A stretch of 64,000 bases of DNA from positions 124,001 to 188,000 of the forward strand of contig NZ_PENI01000012.1 in assembly GCF_003688995.1 (NCBI RefSeq). Direction: 5' to 3'. Source of the DNA: Streptomyces shenzhenensis. Its GTDB lineage: Bacteria; Actinomycetota; Actinomycetes; Streptomycetales; Streptomycetaceae. Every line of letters begins with the position of its first letter. Position 1 is the stretch's first letter. Positions 42,415-50,367 of this stretch are shown piece by piece. A program made the translations under genes and the position numbers. The notes under the pieces were generated by a model. It was given only the letters and a program-made list of their open reading frames with translations, was not told the origin of the DNA and made no database searches.

Positions 42415-44754
42415 GTGCGCAGAACCCGCATCCTGACGGCCGTGCTGGCGCTCGCCGCCGGCCTGCTCGCGGGCACCGAGCCCGCCCTGGCCGCGCCCGC
42501 CCCACGGGCGGCGCCCGCGGCCGACACCTACACCTGGCACAACGCCCGCATCGACGGGGGCGGCTTCGTCCCCGGCATCGTCTTCAACCGCTCGGAGCAG
42601 AACCTGGTCTACGCCCGCACCGACATCGGCGGTGCCTACCGCTGGCAGCAGTCGACGCGGACCTGGACGCCGCTGCTGGACTCGGTCGGCTGGGCCGACT
42701 GGGGGCACACCGGCGTGGTCAGCCTGGCCTCCGACGCCGTGGACCCGGACAAGGTGTACGCGGCCGTGGGCACGTACACCAACAGCTGGGACCCGGGCAA
42801 CGGGGCCGTGCTCCGCTCCGCCGACCGGGGCGCCACCTGGCACAAGACCGGCCTGCCCTTCAAGCTGGGCGGCAACATGCCCGGCCGGGGCATGGGCGAG
42901 CGGCTCGCGGTCGACCCGAACAGGAACAGCGTCCTGTACCTGGGCGCGCCCAGCGGCAAGGGCCTGTGGCGGTCGACGGACTCCGGGGTGACCTGGTCGC
43001 AGGTGACGAACTTCCCCAACCCCGGCACCTATCGGCAGGACCCGAACGACACCACCGGCTACGCGAGCGACAACCAGGGCATCGTCTGGGTCACCTTCGA
43101 CGAGTCGACCGGCGGCTCCGGCACCGCGACGAGGACGATCTACGTCGGGGTCGCGGACCAGGACAACGCGGTGTACCGGTCGACGGACGCGGGCGCGACC
43201 TGGTCGCGGCTGCCGGGGCAGCCGACCGGGCACCTCGCCCACAAGGGCGTCCTCGACGCGCAGAACGGCTGTCTGTACCTCGCCTACAGCGACAAGGGCG
43301 GCCCGTACGACGGCGGCAAGGGCCGGCTGTGGCGGTACGCGACCGCGACCGGCACCTGGACGGACATCAGCCCGGTCGCCGAGGCCGACACCTACTACGG
43401 GTTCAGCGGGCTGACCATCGACCGGCAGCACCCGGGCACCGTCATGGCCACCGCGTACAGCTCCTGGTGGCCGGACACCCAGATCTTCCGCTCCACGGAC
43501 AGCGGCGGCAGCTGGACCAGCGCCTGGGACTACACGTCGTACCCGAACCGCTCGAACCGCTACACGATGGATGTGTCGTCGTCCCCGTGGCTGACCTTCG
43601 GCGCAAACCCGGCCCCGCCCGAACAGACCCCGAAACTGGGCTGGATGACGGAGTCGCTGGAGATCGACCCGTTCGACTCGGCCCGGATGCTGTACGGCAC
43701 GGGCGCCACGATCTACGGCACCGAGAACCTGACGGCCTGGGACAGCGGCGGCCGGTTCACGGTGAAGCCGATGGTGCAGGGCCTGGAGGAGACGGCGGTC
43801 AACGACCTGGCCGCTCCACCCTCCGGCGGGGCACAGCTGTTCAGCGCCCTCGGGGACATCGGCGGCTTCCGGCACACGGACCTGACGAAGGTCCCGTCGA
43901 TGATGTACACCTCGCCCACCTTCACCACGACCACCGGCCTGGACTTCGCCGAGAGCAACCCGAACACGGTGGTGCGCGTCGGCAATCTGGACTCGGGCCC
44001 GCACGTCGCGTTCTCCACCGACAACGGCGCCAACTGGTTCGCGGGCAGCGATCCTTCGGGCGTCAGCGGCGGCGGCACCGTCGCTGCGGCGGCCGACGGC
44101 AGCCGGTTCGTGTGGAGCCCGGAGGGCACGGGAGTGCACTACGCGACCGGGTTCGGCGCGTCCTGGTCGGCGTCGAGCGGCATCCCGGCCGGTGCGATCG
44201 TCGCGGCGGACCGGGTCGACGCGAAGACCTTCTACGGCTTCAAGTCCGGCACGTTCTACGTCAGTTCGGACGGCGGAGCGAGCTTCACCGCGTCCGCCGC
44301 GAGCGGGCTGCCGAGCGGCGACAGCGTGCGTTTCAAGGCGCTGCCGGGCACCAGGGGCGAGGTGTGGCTGGCGGGCGGGGCGAGCGACGGCGCGTACGGG
44401 CTGTGGCACTCGACGGACGCGGGCGCGAGCTTCACCGAACTGGCGGGCGTCGAGCAGGCCGACACCATCGGCTTCGGCAAGGCGGCCACGGGCGCCTCGT
44501 ACCGGACGCTGTACACCAGCGCGAAGATCGGCGGGGTGCGCGGCATCTTCCGGTCGACGGACAAGGGCGCGAGCTGGACCCGGATCAACGACGACGCCCA
44601 CCAGTGGGGCTGGACCGGCGCGGCGATCACCGGCGACCCGCGGGTGTACGGGCGGGTGTACGTGGCGACGAACGGCCGGGGTGTGATCTACGGCGACACC
44701 TCGGACCCGAGCGGCGGAGGCGGGGCACCGGCACCTGGTCGGGCTGGTCGCTGA
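42415..44754 (+). CDS. Secreted GH74 xyloglucanase, C-terminally truncated
   Basis: 779-aa secreted enzyme with two seven-bladed propellers. The GTG at 42415 follows AGAGGA; the signal peptide ends near ALAAPAPRA. Family features include FVPGIVFNRSEQNLVYARTD, where one catalytic Asp lies, and GRGMGERLAVDPN. Many BNR repeats follow (RSTDSGVTWSQV, RSTDAGATWSRL, RSTDSGGSWTSA), and then the second half (GWMTESLEIDPFDS). It attacks the xyloglucan backbone. The catalytic module is complete, but the protein ends after SDPSGGGG with an unusual APAPGRAGR tail. Relatives normally continue into a linker and CBM2, so the binding module seems to have been lost. Confidence 0.9.
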   Translation: MRRTRILTAVLALAAGLLAGTEPALAAPAPRAAPAADTYTWHNARIDGGGFVPGIVFNRSEQNLVYARTDIGGAYRWQQSTRTWTPLLDSVGWADWGHTGVVSLASDAVDPDKVYAAVGTYTNSWDPGNGAVLRSADRGATWHKTGLPFKLGGNMPGRGMGERLAVDPNRNSVLYLGAPSGKGLWRSTDSGVTWSQVTNFPNPGTYRQDPNDTTGYASDNQGIVWVTFDESTGGSGTATRTIYVGVADQDNAVYRSTDAGATWSRLPGQPTGHLAHKGVLDAQNGCLYLAYSDKGGPYDGGKGRLWRYATATGTWTDISPVAEADTYYGFSGLTIDRQHPGTVMATAYSSWWPDTQIFRSTDSGGSWTSAWDYTSYPNRSNRYTMDVSSSPWLTFGANPAPPEQTPKLGWMTESLEIDPFDSARMLYGTGATIYGTENLTAWDSGGRFTVKPMVQGLEETAVNDLAAPPSGGAQLFSALGDIGGFRHTDLTKVPSMMYTSPTFTTTTGLDFAESNPNTVVRVGNLDSGPHVAFSTDNGANWFAGSDPSGVSGGGTVAAAADGSRFVWSPEGTGVHYATGFGASWSASSGIPAGAIVAADRVDAKTFYGFKSGTFYVSSDGGASFTASAASGLPSGDSVRFKALPGTRGEVWLAGGASDGAYGLWHSTDAGASFTELAGVEQADTIGFGKAATGASYRTLYTSAKIGGVRGIFRSTDKGASWTRINDDAHQWGWTGAAITGDPRVYGRVYVATNGRGVIYGDTSDPSGGGGAPAPGRAGR

Positions 44755-44813
44755 ACTGGTCGTCGGCACCGGGCTCCTCGATGGACCTCGGCTTGCGCGG
44801 TCGGCTGACCGAC

Positions 44814-44844
44814 GAGGGCGCGTGCCGAGACGACACGCGCCCTC
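44814..44844 (+). terminator. Terminator stem-loop after the GH74 gene
   Basis: Perfect 11-bp inverted repeat (gagggcgcgtg / cacgcgccctc) with a 9-nt loop, followed by TCGTTC. It lies 60 nt after the GH74 stop and next to the end of the PL11 remnant. Confidence 0.8.
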
Positions 44845-44854
44845 TCGTTCGCGG

Positions 44855-45300
44855 CTACGGTGTGTACACCGCCGGCCGCGGGGCCGTGGGCATGCCGTCA
44901 CCGATGAAGAAGCTCGGGTGCGGCGGCTGATTGTAGGCCGTGTTCTGCCAAGACAGCGCGGTGCGGTACTGGGTGTCGTGCAGCAGCGTGGTGATCCTGG
45001 TGCCCGTCTCGTACGGCGTCGAGTAGATCCGCAGCGCCGTGTTGTCGCCGGTCGGCCAGATGACCTCCGGCGCCGGTCAGCAGACGGGTGTCGGCCGTGG
45101 TGCTGGACGGCTTGCGGCTCGCCACCACGTTCCCCTGGGGGCTGCGGATGCCGCTCACCGCCGACGACCAGGCCTCGGCGCCCGCGCTGCCCGCCCAGAT
45201 GTCCCCGGCGACGCCCCGGCCGTTGTCCCCATCGGCCGGGGTGGACCAGATGATCTGGCCGGTCCGCGCGTCGGCCAGGTACGCGGACGAACGGATTCCC
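44855..45300 (-). pseudogene. Rhamnogalacturonan lyase (PL11) remnant
   Basis: Two frames on the minus strand encode disconnected pieces of a PL11 lyase. The first (about 45090-45300) reads YLADARTGQIIWSTPADGDN, then GDIWAGSAGAEAWSSAVSGI and VVASRKPSSTT. The second (44855 to about 45070) reads EVIWPTGDNTALRIYSTPYE, then LLHDTQYRTALSWQNTAYNQ and PPHPSFFIGDGMPTAP up to a stop. Segments between and within them are deleted and the frame changes near 45070. The N-terminal several hundred residues are gone. Intact proteins are about 600 aa or more. Confidence 0.85.
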
Positions 45301-45409
45301 CCCTCAGTCGCCGCCACCCGCGGGGCGGTTGCCGCATCTCCCGGCCGCCACCGCTGCCCGGGACCAGGGAACGCGACCTGCCCGGCAGGCCGCAGGCCGG
45401 GCCCGTGCC

Positions 45410-45715
45410 TCAGTGGGCCCCGTGGCCCGCGGCGAGTTTCTCCACCCGGTGGGCGAGTTCGAAGTCCCTCGCGGTGACGGCGCCGCCGGCGCAGTGTGTG
45501 TGCACGCTCAGCGACACCGAGTGGTAACCGAGGGTGAGGTCGGAGTGATGGTCCAGCTCCTCCTGGACCTGGGCGATGTGCACGACCATCGCGGCGCCGG
45601 CGAAATGCGAGCCGAGCCGGTAGGAACGGGTGATCCGGTCCCCGTCCAGCGACCAGCCCGGCAGCTCGGCCAGCCGGTCCTCGATCTCCTGCTGCGACAG
45701 CGGTTCGACGGCCAT
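45410..45715 (-). CDS. Pterin-4a-carbinolamine dehydratase
   Basis: 101-aa PCD/DCoH family enzyme that dehydrates 4a-hydroxytetrahydropterin after aromatic amino acid hydroxylation. The active-site block ELDHHSDLTLGYHSVSLSVH supplies the paired histidines and is followed by THCAGGAVTARDFELAHRVE. Length is normal and AAGGGAG precedes the ATG. No aromatic amino acid hydroxylase is adjacent. It is divergent from an XRE regulator. Confidence 0.92.
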   Translation of the reverse strand: MAVEPLSQQEIEDRLAELPGWSLDGDRITRSYRLGSHFAGAAMVVHIAQVQEELDHHSDLTLGYHSVSLSVHTHCAGGAVTARDFELAHRVEKLAAGHGAH

Positions 45716-45835
45716 GGCCGGCTCCCTTCGTGACGGTCCCGTTCGCCCCGTGGCGGTCCCTCACGTTCAGCCTGCCACGCCCCGCGCCGAACGCGCGCCG
45801 CCCCCGGTCCGGCCTCCTCGACTACGGTCGTCCTC

Positions 45836-46666
45836 ATGGTCAGCACTCCCTCCGGCTCCGCAGCGTCCGCCGCCCCCGCCCACCGGGGAGGCATCGGTCC
45901 CCTGCTGCGCGCCTGGCGGGAGCGGCGGCGGCTCAGCCAGCTGGAGCTGGCCCTGCGCGCCGGCTCCTCCGCCCGGCATCTCAGTTTCATCGAGACGGGC
46001 CGGTCCCGGCCGAGCGAGGAGATGGTGCTGCGGCTGGCCGAACACCTGGACGTACCGGTGCGGGAGCGCAACGCACTGCTGCTGGCGGCCGGTTACGCGC
46101 CACGTTATCCGGAGACCCCGCTGGACGATCCCGCGCTCGACGCGCTGCGCGACGGCATGGAGCGGCTGATCGGCGGCTACGAGCCGTATCCCGCGCTGGT
46201 CGTCGACGCCGGCTACACCGTGGTCGCCGCCAACCGGGGCGTCGCGCTGCTGCTGGAGGGCGTACCCGAAGCCCTGCTGGCGCCCGCGCCGAACGCGATG
46301 CGGCTGACCCTGCACCCGCAGGGCCTGGCGCCCCGGATCCGCAATCTGCGCGAGTGGCGGGGGCATCTGCTCGCGCAGATGGAGCGGCAGATCGCCCTGC
46401 ACCGCTCGGACGCGCTGCGCGAGCTGTACGAGGAGGTCGCGGCCTATCCGGTCCCGGCGCGCGCCGAGGAGGAGGAACCGGCCGGGCCCGTCGCCCACTT
46501 CGCGCTGCCGATGCGGATCGAGCACGAGGGCCGGGTGCTGTCCTTCGTGTCGTCGATCGCCACGTTCAACACACCGATGGACGTGACCGTCGCCGAGCTG
46601 GCCGTGGAGACGTTCCTGCCCGCCGATCCGGCGACCGCCAAGTACCTGCGCTCCCAGGTGGGTTGA
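45836..46666 (+). CDS. XRE-family regulator with MmyB-like ligand domain
   Basis: 276-aa regulator. The helix-turn-helix at residues about 20-75 reads LLRAWRERRRLSQLELALRA and FIETGRSRPSEEMVLRLAEH. The C-terminal half is the MmyB-like PAS-type ligand-binding domain (EPYPALVVDAGYTVVAANRG ... RLTLHPQGLAPRIRNLREWR). There is no obvious ribosome site before the ATG, so it may be leaderless. Such regulators often control a neighbouring divergent dehydrogenase or reductase gene. Here the divergent gene is the pterin dehydratase. Confidence 0.9.
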   Translation: MVSTPSGSAASAAPAHRGGIGPLLRAWRERRRLSQLELALRAGSSARHLSFIETGRSRPSEEMVLRLAEHLDVPVRERNALLLAAGYAPRYPETPLDDPALDALRDGMERLIGGYEPYPALVVDAGYTVVAANRGVALLLEGVPEALLAPAPNAMRLTLHPQGLAPRIRNLREWRGHLLAQMERQIALHRSDALRELYEEVAAYPVPARAEEEEPAGPVAHFALPMRIEHEGRVLSFVSSIATFNTPMDVTVAELAVETFLPADPATAKYLRSQVG

Positions 46667-46762
46667 CCGGAGTGTGACGCTTTCGTCACGGCGGACCCGT
46701 GTGCGGGGCGGCAGCGCGTGACACACTGCTCGCAGACAGCGGCGGGCAGGGGAGGACGTGGC

Positions 46763-47623
46763 GTGAGCGAGCGGCGGCCCGCGCCCACCGTGGGCCAGGT
46801 GGTGCTCGGCAAGCGGCTCCAGGAACTGCGGGAGGCGGCCGGACTGGGGCGGGAGCAGGCCGCCCGGGTGCTGCGGGTGGCGCCGGCGACCGTACGGCGG
46901 ATGGAGACGGCCGAGGTCGCCCTGAAGATCCCCTATGTGCAGGTGCTCCTCACCACGTACGGCGTGCCCGAGCAGGAGGCCACCGCGTTCGTCCGGCTCG
47001 CCGAGGAGGCCAACCGGCCGGGCTGGTGGCAGCGGTTCCACGACGTGCTGCCCGACTGGTTCAGCATGTACGTCTCGCTGGAGGGCGCCGCCCGGCTCAT
47101 CCGCACCTACGAACCGCACTTCGTGCCCGGTCTGTTGCAGACCGAGGGGTACGCGCGCGCCGTGATGGAGGCCGGGACGGTCGGCAGGACCGGGCCGGAC
47201 ACCATCGATCGCCATGTCTCCCTGCGCATGGCCCGGCAGCGGCTGCTGGACCGGGACGACCCGCCCCATCTGTGGGTGATCATGGACGAGACGGTGCTGC
47301 TGCGGCCGGTGGGGCGCCCCGAGGTGATGCGCGAACAGCTGGACAAGCTGCTGGAGTACTCCGCCCGGGACCGGGTCACGCTCCAGCTCGCCGAGTTCAC
47401 GGACGGTCCGCACCCGGGGACGTACGCACCCTTCACCCTGTTCCGGTTCGCCGAGCCCGAGCTGCCCGACATGGTGTTCACCGAGTATCTGACCGGAGCC
47501 CTCTATCTGGACTCCCGCAAGGAGGTCTCCCTGCACCTGGAGGTCCTCGACCACATGACGGCGCACGCCTCGTCCGCCCAGCGCACCGAGAAGGTCCTGC
47601 GGGAGTACCGCGAGACCTTCTGA
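46763..47623 (+). CDS. Helix-turn-helix regulator with DUF5753 domain
   Basis: 286-aa actinobacterial regulator. GTG at 46763 follows GGGGAGG and begins just before GQVVLGKRLQELREAAGLGR, the XRE helix-turn-helix. The DUF5753 effector domain follows (SLEGAARLIRTYEPHFVPGL, LLQTEGYARAVMEAG, LWVIMDETVLLRPVG). These genes typically occur in tandem with a small DUF397 gene; none follows here, only a repeat element and the convergent dnaK. Target unknown. Confidence 0.9.
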   Translation: MSERRPAPTVGQVVLGKRLQELREAAGLGREQAARVLRVAPATVRRMETAEVALKIPYVQVLLTTYGVPEQEATAFVRLAEEANRPGWWQRFHDVLPDWFSMYVSLEGAARLIRTYEPHFVPGLLQTEGYARAVMEAGTVGRTGPDTIDRHVSLRMARQRLLDRDDPPHLWVIMDETVLLRPVGRPEVMREQLDKLLEYSARDRVTLQLAEFTDGPHPGTYAPFTLFRFAEPELPDMVFTEYLTGALYLDSRKEVSLHLEVLDHMTAHASSAQRTEKVLREYRETF

Positions 47624-47670
47624 GCCGGTCCCGGCGACCGCTGCCGGAGGCCGGTACACAATGCCGCGAT

Positions 47671-47760
47671 GTGTCGGCGGTCGTCCGCGGCACCGTCGTG
47701 GCTGGTCGCGCAGTTCCCCGCGCCCCTTCAGGGGCGCGGTCGAACCGCAGCGGACTTCAC
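47671..47760 (+). repeat. Repeat family R1, copy c, between convergent genes
   Basis: CACCGTCGTGGCTGGTCGCG followed by CAGTTCCCCGCGCCCC, TTCA and GGGGCGCGG, giving an 8-bp perfect hairpin. A tail CGAACCGCAGCGGA with TCACCGG is shared with the copy at 59141-59234. It ends about 10 nt from the dnaK stop and could terminate transcription in both directions. Confidence 0.85.
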
Positions 47761-47769
47761 CGGTCCGGC

Positions 47770-49632
47770 TCAGGCCGCGCCGCCCCTGGCGTCGCGTTCG
47801 TCGTCGACGATCTCCGCGTCGACCACGTCCTCCTCGTCCGCCGGGGCGGTGTGCCCCGCGCTCTCCGTCCGGGTCTGCTGTCCGGCCTGCGTGTACATCG
47901 CCTGGCCCATCCGCTGGCTGACCGAGGCCAGTTTCTCCACTCCGGCGCGCAGGGCTGCGGTGTCGGCGTCCTGTTCCAGCAGGGTCTTCAGCTCCGCCGT
48001 CACCGTCTCGACGTCGGCCCTGGTGTCGGCGGGCACCCGGTCCTCGTTGTCCCGGACGAACTTCTCGGTCTGGTAGACGAGTTGTTCGGCCTGGTTGCGG
48101 GTCTCGGCGGCCTCGCGGCGCCTGCGGTCCTCCTCCGCGTACTGCTCGGCCTCCCGCATCATGCGGTCGATGTCGTCCTTGGGGAGGGCGGAGCCGCCGG
48201 TCACGGTCATCTTCTGCTCGCGCCCGGTGGCCAGGTCCTTCGCCGACACATGCATGATGCCGTTGGCGTCGATGTCGAAGGCCACCTCGATCTGCGGCAC
48301 TCCGCGCGGGGCGGGCGGCAGTCCGGTCAGGTCGAAGACGCCCAGCTTCTTGTTGTAGGCGGCGATCTCCCGCTCGCCCTGGTAGACCTGGATGCCCACC
48401 GAGGGCTGGTTGTCGGCGGCCGTGGTGAAGATCTCCGAACGGCGCGTCGGAATGGTCGTGTTGCGTTCGATGAGCTTCGTCATGATGCCGCCCTTGGTCT
48501 CGATGCCGAGGGACAGCGGGGTCACGTCGAGGAGCAGCACGTCCTTGACGTCGCCGCGGATCACCCCGGCCTGCAGGGCGGCGCCGACCGCCACCACCTC
48601 GTCGGGGTTGACGCCCTTGTGCGGGTCCTTGCCGGTGAGTTCCTTGACCAGGTCGGTGACGGCGGGCATCCGGGTGGAGCCGCCGACCAGGATGACGTGG
48701 TCGATGGCGGAGAGCTTCACCCCGGCGTCCTTGACCGCCTGGTGGAACGGGGTCTTGCAGCGGTCGAGCAGATCGGCGGTGAGTTCCTGGAACTGGGCGC
48801 GGGTCAGCTTCTCCTCCAGATGCAGCGGGCCCGCGGCGGACGCCGTGATGTAGGGCAGGTTGATGCTGGTCTCGGAGGAGGACGACAGCTCGATCTTGGC
48901 CTTCTCGGCGCCCTCACGGAGCCGTTGCAGCGCCATCTTGTCGACCGCGAGGTCGATGCCGTTCTGCCCCTTGAACCTCTTGACCAGGTACTCGACGATC
49001 CGCTGGTCCCAGTCGTCACCGCCGAGGTGGGTGTCCCCGTTGGTGGCCTTCACCTCGATGACGCCGTCGCCGATCTCCAGGAGGGAGACGTCGAAGGTGC
49101 CGCCGCCGAGGTCGAAGACGAGGACGGTCTGCTCCTCGCCGCGGTCGAGCCCGTAGGCGAGGGCGGCGGCCGTCGGCTCGTTGATGATCCGCAGCACCTT
49201 CAGGCCGGCGATCTCCCCGGCCTCCTTGGTCGCCTGCCGCTGTGCGTCGTCGAAGTACGCCGGCACGGTGATCACCGCGTCCGTGACGTCCTCGCCGAGA
49301 TAGGACTCGGCGTCCCGCTTCAGCTTCTGCAGCACCCGCGCCGACAGTTCCTGGGCCCGGTAGCGGGTGCCGTCGACGGAGCCGCTGTCCGGGAAGCGCC
49401 AGGCCCCGTCGCCCATGTGCCGCTTCACGGAGCGCGCGGTGCGCTCCACGTTCGTCACGGCCTGCCGTTTGGCGACCTCCCCGACCAGCACCTCGCCGTT
49501 CTTGGCGAAGGCCACGACCGACGGTGTGGTCCGCGCCCCCTCGGCGTTGGCCACGACGGTGGGCTCACCGCCTTCCAGGACGGCCACCACCGAGTTCGTC
49601 GTGCCGAGATCGATTCCGACCGCGCGTGCCAT
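47770..49632 (-). CDS. dnaK: Hsp70 chaperone DnaK (paralog)
   Basis: 620-aa Hsp70. The ATG at 49632 gives the canonical ARAVGIDLGTTNSVVAVLEG start. The ATPase domain has VITVPAYFDDAQRQATKEAG, INEPTAAALAYGLD, VFDLGGGTFDVSLLEIGDG and HVILVGGSTRMPAV. The substrate domain has VTPLSLGIETKGG, and the C-terminal lid is acidic, ending in a DEEDVVDAEIVDD-type tail. No grpE, dnaJ or hspR follows, so this is a stand-alone copy rather than the main dnaK operon. A HAIR-like site overlaps a TTGACA hexamer about 45-65 nt upstream, suggesting HspR repression and heat induction. Confidence 0.93.
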   Translation of the reverse strand: MARAVGIDLGTTNSVVAVLEGGEPTVVANAEGARTTPSVVAFAKNGEVLVGEVAKRQAVTNVERTARSVKRHMGDGAWRFPDSGSVDGTRYRAQELSARVLQKLKRDAESYLGEDVTDAVITVPAYFDDAQRQATKEAGEIAGLKVLRIINEPTAAALAYGLDRGEEQTVLVFDLGGGTFDVSLLEIGDGVIEVKATNGDTHLGGDDWDQRIVEYLVKRFKGQNGIDLAVDKMALQRLREGAEKAKIELSSSSETSINLPYITASAAGPLHLEEKLTRAQFQELTADLLDRCKTPFHQAVKDAGVKLSAIDHVILVGGSTRMPAVTDLVKELTGKDPHKGVNPDEVVAVGAALQAGVIRGDVKDVLLLDVTPLSLGIETKGGIMTKLIERNTTIPTRRSEIFTTAADNQPSVGIQVYQGEREIAAYNKKLGVFDLTGLPPAPRGVPQIEVAFDIDANGIMHVSAKDLATGREQKMTVTGGSALPKDDIDRMMREAEQYAEEDRRRREAAETRNQAEQLVYQTEKFVRDNEDRVPADTRADVETVTAELKTLLEQDADTAALRAGVEKLASVSQRMGQAMYTQAGQQTRTESAGHTAPADEEDVVDAEIVDDERDARGGAA

Positions 49633-49676
49633 CTCCGTCCCCTTCCACCCGGGCGTGCCCCGAATCCAGCACAAAA

Positions 49677-49697
49677 CTTGAGTGCGCTGTTGTCAAT
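49677..49697. promoter_or_regulatory. HAIR-like HspR operator upstream of dnaK
   Basis: CTTGAGT, seven bases, then TGTCAAT. The first arm is a perfect HAIR half-site (consensus CTTGAGT-N7-ACTCAAG); the second matches 4 of 7. On the dnaK strand the second arm overlaps a TTGACA -35-like hexamer. Confidence 0.65.
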
Positions 49698-49721
49698 GCC
49701 GGGTACCCCGGAAACGGGCGA

Positions 49722-49748
49722 TGCCGCGCCCCCGAGGGGGACGCGGCA
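49722..49748 (-). terminator. Terminator stem-loop after the OsmC gene
   Basis: Inverted repeat tgccgcgccccc / gggggacgcggca with one mismatch and a 2-nt apex, so a loop of about four. It lies 19 nt past the OsmC stop on the minus strand and insulates the dnaK promoter. Confidence 0.75.
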
Positions 49749-49766
49749 CCGTGCAGCGCGGCGGGG

Positions 49767-50192
49767 TCAGGCGAGCTTCGCCGACAGCGTGATGGTCGTG
49801 CCGGTCAGCGCCTGGCTGACGGGGCAGTTCTTCTTGGCGTCCTCGGCGGCGGCGACGAAGGCGTCGTTGTCGAGACCGGGGACCGTGCCCTCGACGGTCA
49901 GGTGGATCCCGGTGATGCCCTCACCCGGCTGGAAGGTCACGTCGGCCGAGGTGACGAGCTTGGTGGGCGGGGTGCCGGCGCCGGCCAGGCCGTGCGACAG
50001 CGCCATCGAGAAGCAGCTGGAGTGGGCGGCGGCGATCAGCTCCTCCGGGCTGGTCCTGCCGTTCGCCTGCTCGGCGCGCGACGGCCACGACACCGGCTGC
50101 TCGCCGATGCCGGAGGAGTCGAAGGTGACGACGCCGTTGCCCTCAAGCAGGTTGCCTTCCCAGACGGTGTGTGCGGTGCGCGTGGTAGCCAC
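49767..50192 (-). CDS. OsmC-family peroxiredoxin
   Basis: 141-aa thiol peroxidase of the OsmC/Ohr superfamily. GTG at 50192 follows AAAGGA and gives the family start TAHTVWEGNLLEGNG. The two catalytic cysteines are in AAAHSSCFSMALSH (peroxidatic) and DAKKNCPVSQAL (resolving), and the conserved acidic residue lies in SPEELIAAAH. It detoxifies organic hydroperoxides, probably under osmotic or stationary-phase stress. It is on the same strand as dnaK but separated from it by a terminator. Confidence 0.92.
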   Translation of the reverse strand: MATTRTAHTVWEGNLLEGNGVVTFDSSGIGEQPVSWPSRAEQANGRTSPEELIAAAHSSCFSMALSHGLAGAGTPPTKLVTSADVTFQPGEGITGIHLTVEGTVPGLDNDAFVAAAEDAKKNCPVSQALTGTTITLSAKLA

Positions 50193-50367
50193 GTTTGTTC
50201 CTTTCGCGTGTGGTCCTGGTGAGGGGCGCCCCCTTCCCGGCGCGGGCCGGGGGAGAGTTCCGGACCCCATCCGATCACATTCGGGCCCGGCGCACCTTGA
50301 GGACCGGGCCACGCAGGGTGAACGGCGGGCGACGACGCGGGCGAACGGCCCGGCACACCACCGGTGT

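Noticed and set aside
44755..44930. A frameshifted CBM2 continuing the GH74 protein
   Set aside because: The alternative frame reads GTWSGWSLNWSSAPGSSMDL and beyond without the CBM2 pattern, so a simple frameshift does not restore the module.
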